This document shows positions 1 through 5,989 of a stretch of 6,122 nucleotides of DNA, piece after piece. The DNA lies in NCBI GenBank assembly GCA_002431845.1, contig DJEH01000084.1:1-6122 (forward strand), written 5' to 3'. How positions within the stretch are numbered: the first letter of the stretch is position 1; every line of letters starts with the position of its first letter. This DNA comes from Prevotellaceae bacterium UBA5903. GTDB lineage: Bacteria > Bacteroidota > Bacteroidia > Bacteroidales > Bacteroidaceae. Under the pieces are notes generated by a model. That model was not told where the DNA came from, did no database searches, and saw only the letters and a list, made by a program, of their open reading frames with translations. The translations under genes were made by a program, and so were the position numbers.

Positions 1-181
1 AAGTAGGTGTTCAAAATTAATTGATATGAATTTGTGCATTGTTTTTGTAAGAAGCATAGGCTGAAGAGGAAGCGTAGCGGGCTACGTGACCTATAAAACC
101 TATGGTTATGGCAGAAACAATGTGCTAAGGCATCAATTAATGTAGAGCATGATTATATAAATTAATTTTGAATACCTACTT
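1..181 (-). repeat. Complete palindromic repeat / MITE-like element, copy 1
   Basis: The element is about 181 bp and bounded by 22-bp inverted repeats at 1-22 and 160-181, which match at 21 of 22 positions and begin AAGTAGGT. Its centre is a perfect stem, CGTAGC (73-78) and GCTACG (81-86), around GG. Between centre and ends the arms pair imperfectly; for example CATAGG at 55-60 faces CCTATG at 99-104, and GCATTG near 37 faces CAATGTGC near 118. The whole unit could therefore fold as one long hairpin as DNA or RNA. A related copy, inverted, starts at 5988. I see no coding capacity. The strand given is the one on which it reads in the same sense as the upstream GH25 gene, whose stop lies 14 bp away. 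It could be a non-autonomous transposon (MITE) or an ERIC-like intergenic palindrome. The outer flank is outside the window, so a target-site duplication cannot be tested. Confidence 0.85.
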
Positions 182-192
182 ATCAATAAGTA
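177..192. repeat. Short perfect inverted repeat at inner border of repeat copy 1
   Basis: TACTTAT and ATAAGTA form perfect 7-bp arms around CA. The left arm is the end of the palindromic repeat. The right arm lies in the short spacer before the GH25 stop codon. It mirrors the first bases of the repeat (ATAAGTAGG), so it may be a remnant of another element end or a target preference. At 7 bp in AT-rich DNA it may also be chance. Confidence 0.35.
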
Positions 193-195
193 TGT

Positions 196-1044
196 TTACA
201 TCATCACTTGATTTAACGAAAAGTTGCCCATTATCTTTGAGCGGTCCACATGTCCACGTATACCAGGGATAGAACCCGAAGATGTATACTGCCACATGAT
301 ATAATCCTTTCCATCATCGAGTGTAGGAGAGTCACTACGATAACGAGCTATCATAAAGTGATAGTCTGAGAACTGACCTTGCAAATATCTATTATAAAAG
401 TTATGATAGGTATAGAGCAAGGGCTTTTTGCCATAATAAGCTGTTACCTTTTCGATAAATGCTTTAAGATCAGCTATAAACACATCTTCGCTCACCGAGC
501 CACGATGTTCTATGTCAATAATTGGCACAAGGTCTTGATCATCGGCTCTAACAACCGAAGTCATGTTATCAAATTGTCTTTGCCATTCAACATTAGGACG
601 ATAAAAATGATAGCTGCCCACACTTAATCCTACACGACGAGCTTCGGTAAGATTACGCTGATAAGTATCATCTACGAGCGAAGCGCCCTCGGTAGCTTTC
701 AGATATACATAAGATATGGGAGTGCTATTAACTACCTCATCCCAATTAATGCTGCCTTGGTAGTGCGACACGTCAATACCCTCTTTATACTTTGAGTTGA
801 TGCGTGCGTTTGAATTATGTATAAACACTGCTGCTGCATGCATCAGTCTTTTTTCACCTAAGGATTTTTGGGGTAAAGCATCAGGTTCTGTTACGACATA
901 TTCTGCCGCTCCCTTGCGATCTTTTTTGTCTTTTTTATGGGCAAAAGATGCTGAAGGAACAAACATAAATGCAGCCAAAGCCAACGTTATGGTTTTGAGT
1001 ATATTTCTATTAAAACGTGTATAAAAAGCGCAATTTTTCTCCAT
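196..1044 (-). CDS. Secreted GH25 family muramidase (lysozyme-like)
   Basis: This 282-aa protein is predicted to cleave the N-acetylmuramic acid to N-acetylglucosamine beta-1,4 bond of peptidoglycan after export. Residues 1-35 look like a Sec signal peptide: basic n-region (R10, R13, K17), hydrophobic core LALAAFMF, and a probable cut after SASFA. A charged, lysine-rich linker (about 37-85) precedes the GH25 domain (about 88-273). Family motifs are GIDVSHYQG (89-97, D91), YLKATEG (114-120), GSYHFYRP (143-150), IIDIEH (175-180, with the D177/E179 pair) and HVDRS (265-269, D267). In characterised GH25 enzymes the conserved Asp and the DxE pair are catalytic, so this one looks intact. There is no lipobox and no separate wall-binding domain. 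The ATG at 1044 is required to keep the signal peptide, since the next Met is residue 27. It has its own promoter just upstream, and its stop lies 14 bp from repeat copy 1. The natural substrate (self turnover or competitor and host-associated peptidoglycan) cannot be told from sequence. Confidence 0.93.
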   Translation of the reverse strand: MEKNCAFYTRFNRNILKTITLALAAFMFVPSASFAHKKDKKDRKGAAEYVVTEPDALPQKSLGEKRLMHAAAVFIHNSNARINSKYKEGIDVSHYQGSINWDEVVNSTPISYVYLKATEGASLVDDTYQRNLTEARRVGLSVGSYHFYRPNVEWQRQFDNMTSVVRADDQDLVPIIDIEHRGSVSEDVFIADLKAFIEKVTAYYGKKPLLYTYHNFYNRYLQGQFSDYHFMIARYRSDSPTLDDGKDYIMWQYTSSGSIPGIRGHVDRSKIMGNFSLNQVMM

Positions 1045-1049
1045 GTTGG

Positions 1050-1081
1050 CAAAGTTACTAAATTATTTAATGTCCGCCAAA
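1050..1081 (-). promoter_or_regulatory. Bacteroidetes-type promoter of the GH25 gene
   Basis: On the minus strand TTTG (complement of 1078-1081) is followed after 20 nt by TAACTTTG (complement of 1050-1057). This matches the TTTG / TAnnTTTG consensus of the Bacteroidetes primary sigma factor. Only five bases, CCAAC, separate the -7 box from the ATG. Transcription would start at or within about 3 nt of the start codon, giving a leaderless or nearly leaderless mRNA if this promoter is used. Confidence 0.7.
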
Positions 1082-1161
1082 TGCGCATTTTATATTTTAA
1101 TATAATTTATGCATTGACATACAGAAGTTTAACTTATGCAATGCGCAAGTAGAAACTGAAG

Positions 1162-1353
1162 CTATTGGAGTGGCAAAAGTTCACGGAAACGCATTTCGTA
1201 CTGTTTTTTCTCTTCTTCTGTAAAGTTTTGCTCTTTCATCCATGCACAAAAAGCCTGTATAGCAAGTGTATGCATTTGAGCCTTACCTGCATTAACACCA
1301 CTCAAGAATGGACGATTGGGCAAGTGAGTTCTATTAAAATTACCGTCTGCCAT
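1162..1353 (-). CDS. Conserved-looking small protein of unknown function (63 aa)
   Basis: This is a 63-aa soluble protein with no signal peptide or membrane segment. The N-terminal part (1-24) is rich in Asn, Arg, Pro and Gly, starting MADGNFNRTHLP, then SGVNAGKAQM (18-27). The C-terminal half (about 26-61) looks helical and ends in the charged stretch TEEEKKQYEMRFRELL (45-60). It reads like a small Bacteroidales protein family I half-recall with a similar MADGNFNR start, but I cannot name a function. Its reality is supported by a canonical promoter placed about 37 nt upstream of the ATG, divergent from the pgk promoter. The single Cys (C36) gives no metal-site pattern. It precedes the GH25 gene on the same strand by 117 bp, but GH25 has its own promoter, so they need not form an operon. 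Confidence 0.75.
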   Translation of the reverse strand: MADGNFNRTHLPNRPFLSGVNAGKAQMHTLAIQAFCAWMKEQNFTEEEKKQYEMRFRELLPLQ

Positions 1354-1393
1354 AAATAATACTTGGATAGATTTTATTTAAGCGCTTTGTTTG

Positions 1394-1424
1394 CAAAGCT
1401 ATTATTGGTTTAAAGTGCCACAAA
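1394..1424 (-). promoter_or_regulatory. Promoter of the 63-aa small protein gene
   Basis: On the minus strand TTTG (complement of 1421-1424) is followed after exactly 19 nt by TAGCTTTG (complement of 1394-1401), a full match to the Bacteroidetes TTTG / TAnnTTTG consensus. The expected start near 1390 gives a leader of about 37 nt with no Shine-Dalgarno sequence. The -7 box overlaps a small hairpin, GCTTTG (1384-1389) with CAAAGC (1394-1399), which would sit partly at the 5' end of the transcript. Confidence 0.75.
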
Positions 1425-1470
1425 ATTACATACATTTATATATTAAGGCATAAACTTTTCCATAAAAACT

Positions 1471-1501
1471 TTTGCCCTTATTGCAGTTTGCACTACCTTT
1501 G
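1471..1501 (+). promoter_or_regulatory. Promoter of pgk
   Basis: TTTG at 1471-1474 and TACCTTTG at 1494-1501 are separated by 19 nt, fitting the Bacteroidetes primary promoter consensus at every fixed position. The expected transcript start is near 1505, giving a leader of about 39 nt that is A-rich just before the ATG (AATAAGAAATCACT) and has no Shine-Dalgarno sequence. It is divergent from the small-protein promoter; the two -33 boxes are about 46 bp apart. Confidence 0.8.
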
Positions 1502-1543
1502 CATTAGATTGAATTACAACTTTAACATAAATAAGAAATCACT

Positions 1544-2791
1544 ATGACTATTGAAACTTGCGACTTTAAAGGCAAGAAGGTGATTGTCCGTGTGGACTTT
1601 AATGTACCTCTTGATGAAAATGGTAAAATAACAGATGATACGCGTATTCGCGGTGCTCTTCCTACTCTTAAGAAGGTGCTTGCTGATGGTGGTTCACTCA
1701 TCATCATGAGCCACATGGGTAAGCCTAAAGGCAAAGTTAATCCTAAGTTCTCTCTTGGTCAGATTGTAGATGCAGTTAGCGAAAAGCTTGGCGTAAAGGT
1801 TCAATTTGCTCCTGATTGCGCAAAGGCAGGTGATGCTGCTGCAGCTCTTAAGCCAGGCGAAGTACTTTTGCTTGAAAACCTCCGTTTCTATCCTGAAGAA
1901 GAAGGTAAGCCTGTAGGTATTGACAAGGAAGATCCTAAATACGACGAGGCTAAAAAGGCAATGAAAGAGAGCCAGAAGGAATTTGCTAAGACACTTGCTT
2001 CGTATGCAGACATTTACATCAACGATGCTTTTGGTACTGCACACCGCAAGCACGCTTCTACTGCTGTCATTGCTGACTACTTTGATGCAGACCACAAGAT
2101 GCTCGGCTACTTGATGGAGAAAGAGGTTCAAGCTGTAGACAACGTGTTGAGCAACATTAAGCACCCATTCACAGCTATCATGGGTGGTTCTAAAGTTTCT
2201 ACAAAGATTGGTATCATTGAGAACCTTTTGAGCAAGGTAGACAACCTTATTCTTTGTGGTGGTATGACTTACACTTTTGCAAAGGCACAAGGTGGTCATA
2301 TTGGTAAGTCTATCTGCGAGGACGACAAACTTGATGTAGCACTCGACGTTATCAAGAAGGCTAAAGAAAACGGTGTAAACTTGGTTCTTGGCACAGACTG
2401 CATCGCAGGTGACGACTTCTCTAACGACTGCAACACACAAGTATGCCCCGCTAACGCTATCCCCGATGGTTGGGAAGGTTTGGATGCAGGTCCCGAAACT
2501 CGCAAGGCTTTCGCTGCTGCTATTGAAGGTGCAAAGACTATTCTTTGGAATGGTCCTGCTGGTGTATTTGAATTTGACAACTTTGCTGGTGGCTCAAAGG
2601 CTATCGCTGAAGCTATTGCTAAGGCAACTGCTAATGGTGCATTCTCACTCATTGGTGGTGGCGACTCTGTAGCTTGCATCAACAAGTTTGGCATGGCAGA
2701 TAAGGTATCTTACATCTCAACTGGTGGTGGTGCTTTGCTCGAAGCTATCGAAGGTAAAGTTCTTCCTGGTATCGCTGCAATCAAAGGCTAA
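1544..2791 (+). CDS. pgk: Phosphoglycerate kinase
   Basis: This cytoplasmic glycolytic enzyme transfers a phosphate from 1,3-bisphosphoglycerate to ADP, giving 3-phosphoglycerate and ATP; the reaction is reversible. The 415-aa length fits the usual bacterial range of about 390-420. The N-terminal (3-PG) domain shows RVDFNVP (16-22), TRIRGALPT (33-41, R34 in the place of the catalytic Arg), SHMGKPKG (56-63), ENLRF (111-115) and NDAFGTAHRKHAST (160-173). The nucleotide domain has GGSKVSTK (214-221), WNGPAGVFEFDNFAGG (335-350), GGGDS (371-375) and STGGGA (392-397). Residues about 117-148 form an acidic/lysine-rich insert after the ENLRF motif that I associate with Bacteroidetes PGKs. No key residue is missing. 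Codon use leans to AAG, GGT and GCT more than in the flanking genes, as expected for a highly expressed gene. The gene has its own consensus promoter and a strong intrinsic terminator, so it is probably monocistronic. Confidence 0.98.
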   Translation: MTIETCDFKGKKVIVRVDFNVPLDENGKITDDTRIRGALPTLKKVLADGGSLIIMSHMGKPKGKVNPKFSLGQIVDAVSEKLGVKVQFAPDCAKAGDAAAALKPGEVLLLENLRFYPEEEGKPVGIDKEDPKYDEAKKAMKESQKEFAKTLASYADIYINDAFGTAHRKHASTAVIADYFDADHKMLGYLMEKEVQAVDNVLSNIKHPFTAIMGGSKVSTKIGIIENLLSKVDNLILCGGMTYTFAKAQGGHIGKSICEDDKLDVALDVIKKAKENGVNLVLGTDCIAGDDFSNDCNTQVCPANAIPDGWEGLDAGPETRKAFAAAIEGAKTILWNGPAGVFEFDNFAGGSKAIAEAIAKATANGAFSLIGGGDSVACINKFGMADKVSYISTGGGALLEAIEGKVLPGIAAIKG

Positions 2792-2876
2792 TTTTAAACT
2801 TTGATTTTAAGCATTCTGAATGTTCTACTAAGCCTACAACGCTTTGACAAGAGCATTTACGATATACCAATAAGCA

Positions 2877-2941
2877 AAAGAGTTTAGAGGTTTAAAAGAG
2901 GCATTCAATGTCCTTCTAAACTTCTAAACTCTTTATTTTTT
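2877..2941 (+). terminator. Strong rho-independent terminator after pgk
   Basis: The left arm beginning AAAGAGTTTAGA (from 2877) pairs with the right arm ending TCTAAACTCTTT (to 2934). The outer 18 bp have one mismatch (a G-T wobble in RNA), and weaker pairing continues inward through the AGG/CCT region to a small loop near 2905. The right arm runs straight into ATTTTTT (2935-2941). Stem followed by U-run is classic intrinsic termination, 85 nt after the pgk stop. It ends only 15 nt before the ATG of the next gene, so it may also lie in that gene's leader. Confidence 0.88.
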
Positions 2942-2956
2942 AGTAACAGAAGGTTA

Positions 2957-3799
2957 ATGAAAATAAATTCTTTCACAGCATTCCTTGCTTTGTGCTTTTT
3001 AATGTCTCTGTCCCTATCATCTTGTAAGAAAGAGAAGAACGAGCAGCCCCTTAACTTTGGCACAGAGCGATATGATTCTACCGCACTTCATGTGGCCTTA
3101 GTGCCCAACCGCGATTGCTTGCCCATTTACTATGCAGAGCGAACAGGCATTTATGACTCATTAGGATTAAACGTGCAAATTGCATCCTATGGCTCACAAA
3201 TGGATTGTGACACAACGCTCATGGGCAACATTGCAGATGGAGGATGGTGTGACAAAATACGAAAAACTTCGTATGGCAAACGCATGTCTCACCTTGAAAC
3301 GATGTGGGAAGGATCGCAAAGATGGGAAGTTTTTACGAGCAAAGCATTGCGCATTCGTAAAGTTTCATCTCTCGTAGGACATACCATTGGCATAGCCCGA
3401 AGTTCTGCCGAAAACGAGTATTTGCATCTCTTATTAAAAGCTGAAAAGGTCAATGCCGACAACATATATTATCCGCAAATCAACAACCTAAAGATGCGTG
3501 CACAAATGCTTACTGGCGACCAAATAGACGCTGCCGTTATTACGTGGCCTTACACCTCTTTGGCTCGTTCTGAAGGACATCCTTGCATTGCAGCCCAACG
3601 CTTTGCCAACAAGTATGAATGCTTTGTAATGAACAGCAAGCACCTAACTAATGTGCGCAAAAAACAATGGAAGCTATTTGAGAAAGGAAGGCGCATGGCG
3701 CTCGATTCCATACGAATTAAAGGCCCGTCAGCCTACTCTATCATCTTACAAAAAGATTATGGACTGCCCAAAGAAGTGGCTGATACCATTAAATTTTAG
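2957..3799 (+). CDS. NMT1/THI5-like ABC substrate-binding lipoprotein
   Basis: The 280-aa protein has a lipoprotein signal peptide: K2, hydrophobic FTAFLALCFLMSLSL, and lipobox LSSC with C23 as the lipidated Cys. The following KKEKNEQ is basic rather than an acidic surface-export signal, which suggests a periplasm-facing lipoprotein. The body resembles periplasmic binding proteins of the nitrate/sulfonate/taurine/thiamine-precursor group. It shows LHVALVPNRDCLPIYYAERTG (44-64), then GIYDSLGLNVQI (64-75), GHTIGIARSSAENEYLHLLL (141-160) and GDQIDAAVITWPY (187-199), which is the usual turn before the hinge strand. The ligand is not predictable; no permease or ATPase gene is adjacent. Five Cys remain after processing (54, 84, 98, 210, 222), which is many for such a protein. 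At 280 aa it is shorter than the usual 310-330 and may lack the C-terminal helices. No clear TTTG/TAnnTTTG promoter is visible between pgk and this gene. Confidence 0.8.
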   Translation: MKINSFTAFLALCFLMSLSLSSCKKEKNEQPLNFGTERYDSTALHVALVPNRDCLPIYYAERTGIYDSLGLNVQIASYGSQMDCDTTLMGNIADGGWCDKIRKTSYGKRMSHLETMWEGSQRWEVFTSKALRIRKVSSLVGHTIGIARSSAENEYLHLLLKAEKVNADNIYYPQINNLKMRAQMLTGDQIDAAVITWPYTSLARSEGHPCIAAQRFANKYECFVMNSKHLTNVRKKQWKLFEKGRRMALDSIRIKGPSAYSIILQKDYGLPKEVADTIKF

Positions 3800-3889
3800 C
3801 CCCCCTCAAGTTCTATCTCAACATTAAGCACTGTTCTATTTTATATATAGCGCATTGTTAATATCGTTAAAATCAATAGCCCTTCACTT

Positions 3890-5989
3890 ATGGAAAATCA
3901 GACATACAAATATCTCTATAAGGATGTTATAAAAGCTCTTAAGGATAACCATCTACTGCTGGCATTGCAATCAATTCAAGGCATGGCCACCACCGTAAAG
4001 TCGTGGATAGCTAAAGATGAAATCGACAATATCATAGACTCTTACCATATTCTGCTATCTTATTTTACGAATGGTACCAACGACCCTGAGCGCAACAAAC
4101 TCTACAAAAAGTTTTATTGTCGTACATATGAATTAGCAGAAATATTGCTTCGCGAAGGGGATTTGAATGACGAAGCATCTTACTATTCTACTACCCTCAA
4201 AACATTGCGCAGCATGAAAGGTGGCCAATTTATGCTTAGCGAGATACTTGTGCCTGCAACACCACTACGCGATGTGTTTGATGCCATTTGGACGTCGGGG
4301 GCATGGACTATTGACGACCTAAGTGCAATATACAACTACATGACAGATGGCGACGTCGGCGACGAAGCTAAATGCTTGGTGCTGAGTGCTACCACGCTTG
4401 CTGCCACTCGTTACTACGATATAGCCAAGGTGAAACTGCTACTTGACCAAGTGCTCTCTGACAACATAAAGCTTAGAGTACGCGCCATTACGGGGCTTAT
4501 TTTTGTTACAGCTCGTTACCCCGAACGACTAATGCTCTACCCACAAGCCGAAGCACAACTCAGCCTAACCATTGACAGCCAAAACTTTGAAGCAGATTTT
4601 TCAACCCTTCAGTTACAACTATTTGTTAGTTTAGAAACTAAACGATTTGAGCGTAAACTTGAAGACAAAATCATACCACAAATGATGAAGCACATTGATA
4701 CATTGCGTATTGACTCATCATTGGGTATGGGTAATCACGACAAACTCACAGATAAAGATCTTAATCCCGAATGGCGTGAACAGCTATTTACACCCGAGAT
4801 GGAAAAGTTTGTTCAAGAATACACCAACTTGCAACTTAGTGGTGCAGATGTGTATATGAGTTCATTTAAAATGCTTAAAAACCGCTTTCCATTCTTCAAT
4901 GTTCCTGCAAACTGGTTTTACCCATTTACATACAATCACCCCGACATTCCACAACAACACAAAGATAATAAATTACTTAAGGCGCTATTATCAAACGTGG
5001 CATTGTGCGATTCAGACAAATATTCAATGTGCTTAATGTTTAGTCAGTCGGGCATATCAACCAAGCTGATGGAGAATGGTAAATTAGAAAGCATCATCCC
5101 CGACCAAATGCCCACCAATGCTATTCCAAAAGGAGATAAAGAGCTATTTGCAGAAGAGATGCGGTCGTACATTCAATGCTTTTACCGATTTAGCAATCTG
5201 TTTGCGCATCGCGAAGCATTTGTCAATCCTTTTCAAGAAAACCTGTTTTTGTTTGATTATAAAGACTTTGCAAGTTTGCTTAAAAACAGAGCAAACATTC
5301 TCAGCATGGCCAACAAACTATTCAAAACAAAGGTTTACGACATTGCACAAAAGCTATTTGCCATTATAGCACAAGACGAACAAGAAAGCAGCATCTACCA
5401 AAAATTAGGCTATTGCTACGAGATATTTGAAAACTTTGACGATGCCTACAATTGCTACGACAAAGCCAATATCCTACAACCTCATGTTGCATGGACCTTA
5501 CAGCGTTTGGCCGCATGTGCTTGCCGACTCGAACGTTATGACAAGGCATTACTATGCTACAACGAATTAGCAGAAACCAACGCCGAAGATAGTGCCATCG
5601 CCCTACGACAAGCTGAATGCCTCATACATCTTAAAAGATACAATGAGGCCTTTCAGTTTCTGTTCAAAGCCAACTATCTTTCGCCCGAGTCGCGCAATTC
5701 TGAGCGTGCTTTAGCTTGGTGTTCGCTATTGACAAAAAAGTATGAGCAAGCCGAAAAGTACTATCTACGCATTCTTGCCTCACACCCCACACCAACCGAC
5801 TATCTAAACGCTGGACACGCTGCATGGCTATTGGGCAACTTTAGCGAGGCCATCAGCAGATACAAAAAGAGTCTGCCAAAGGACAACCCGTCTAACTTTT
5901 TAGGAACTGACACTGCTATGCTTAAAGAGGCCGGACTTAGCGACGACGACATTGCACTAATGACCGATGCCGTGCTATCAAGCCTATAA
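3890..5989 (+). CDS. Large cytoplasmic TPR-repeat protein of unknown function
   Basis: This 699-aa protein has no signal peptide or membrane segment, so it is probably cytoplasmic. The C-terminal part (about 467-666) contains about six consecutive tetratricopeptide repeats: roughly 467-496, 500-533, 534-567, 568-601, 604-633 and 634-666. Signature stretches are YQKLGYCYEIFENFDDAYNC (503-522), RYDKALLCYNELAE (549-562), CLIHLKRYNEAF (577-588) and AGHAAWLLGNFSEAISRYKK (641-660). TPRs form helical scaffolds for protein partners. The N-terminal 460 residues are also mostly helical and charged, perhaps degenerate helical repeats, with an aromatic patch NRFPFFNVPANWFYPF (331-346). I recognise no catalytic motif. 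The gene follows the lipoprotein gene by 90 bp with no clear terminator or consensus promoter between, so co-transcription is possible. The stop codon's last two bases are the first two bases of repeat copy 2, so the C terminus (ending DAVLSSL) may have been set by the insertion. Confidence 0.88.
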   Translation: MENQTYKYLYKDVIKALKDNHLLLALQSIQGMATTVKSWIAKDEIDNIIDSYHILLSYFTNGTNDPERNKLYKKFYCRTYELAEILLREGDLNDEASYYSTTLKTLRSMKGGQFMLSEILVPATPLRDVFDAIWTSGAWTIDDLSAIYNYMTDGDVGDEAKCLVLSATTLAATRYYDIAKVKLLLDQVLSDNIKLRVRAITGLIFVTARYPERLMLYPQAEAQLSLTIDSQNFEADFSTLQLQLFVSLETKRFERKLEDKIIPQMMKHIDTLRIDSSLGMGNHDKLTDKDLNPEWREQLFTPEMEKFVQEYTNLQLSGADVYMSSFKMLKNRFPFFNVPANWFYPFTYNHPDIPQQHKDNKLLKALLSNVALCDSDKYSMCLMFSQSGISTKLMENGKLESIIPDQMPTNAIPKGDKELFAEEMRSYIQCFYRFSNLFAHREAFVNPFQENLFLFDYKDFASLLKNRANILSMANKLFKTKVYDIAQKLFAIIAQDEQESSIYQKLGYCYEIFENFDDAYNCYDKANILQPHVAWTLQRLAACACRLERYDKALLCYNELAETNAEDSAIALRQAECLIHLKRYNEAFQFLFKANYLSPESRNSERALAWCSLLTKKYEQAEKYYLRILASHPTPTDYLNAGHAAWLLGNFSEAISRYKKSLPKDNPSNFLGTDTAMLKEAGLSDDDIALMTDAVLSSL

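Noticed and set aside
379..627. 82-aa plus-strand open frame opposite the GH25 gene
   Set aside because: It lies wholly antisense to the catalytic domain, and its composition shows no conserved pattern.
1111..1144. Inverted repeat GCATTG / CAATGC with inner AAGTT / AACTT between the small protein and GH25 genes
   Set aside because: Considered as a terminator for the small gene, but the loop is large, the stem is short and no U-run follows. It could be chance in AT-rich DNA.
1694..2440. 248-aa open frame on the minus strand inside pgk
   Set aside because: It is antisense to an unmistakable pgk. Its Val/Cys/Leu-rich composition and lack of any domain are what the complement of pgk's codon bias produces, and it has no promoter of its own.
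2296..2694. 132-aa minus-strand open frame in the 3' half of pgk
   Set aside because: It is an Ala/Ser/Pro-rich shadow of the same gene with no motif or promoter.
3800..3889. Possible promoter before the TPR gene (TATATATAG, TTGTTAATATCG)
   Set aside because: No TAnnTTTG box with a TTTG at 19-21 nt is present, so the AT-rich matches are not enough to call.
5118..5369. 83-aa plus-strand open frame inside the TPR gene
   Set aside because: It overlaps the TPR coding frame completely, and the main frame carries clear TPR motifs just after it.
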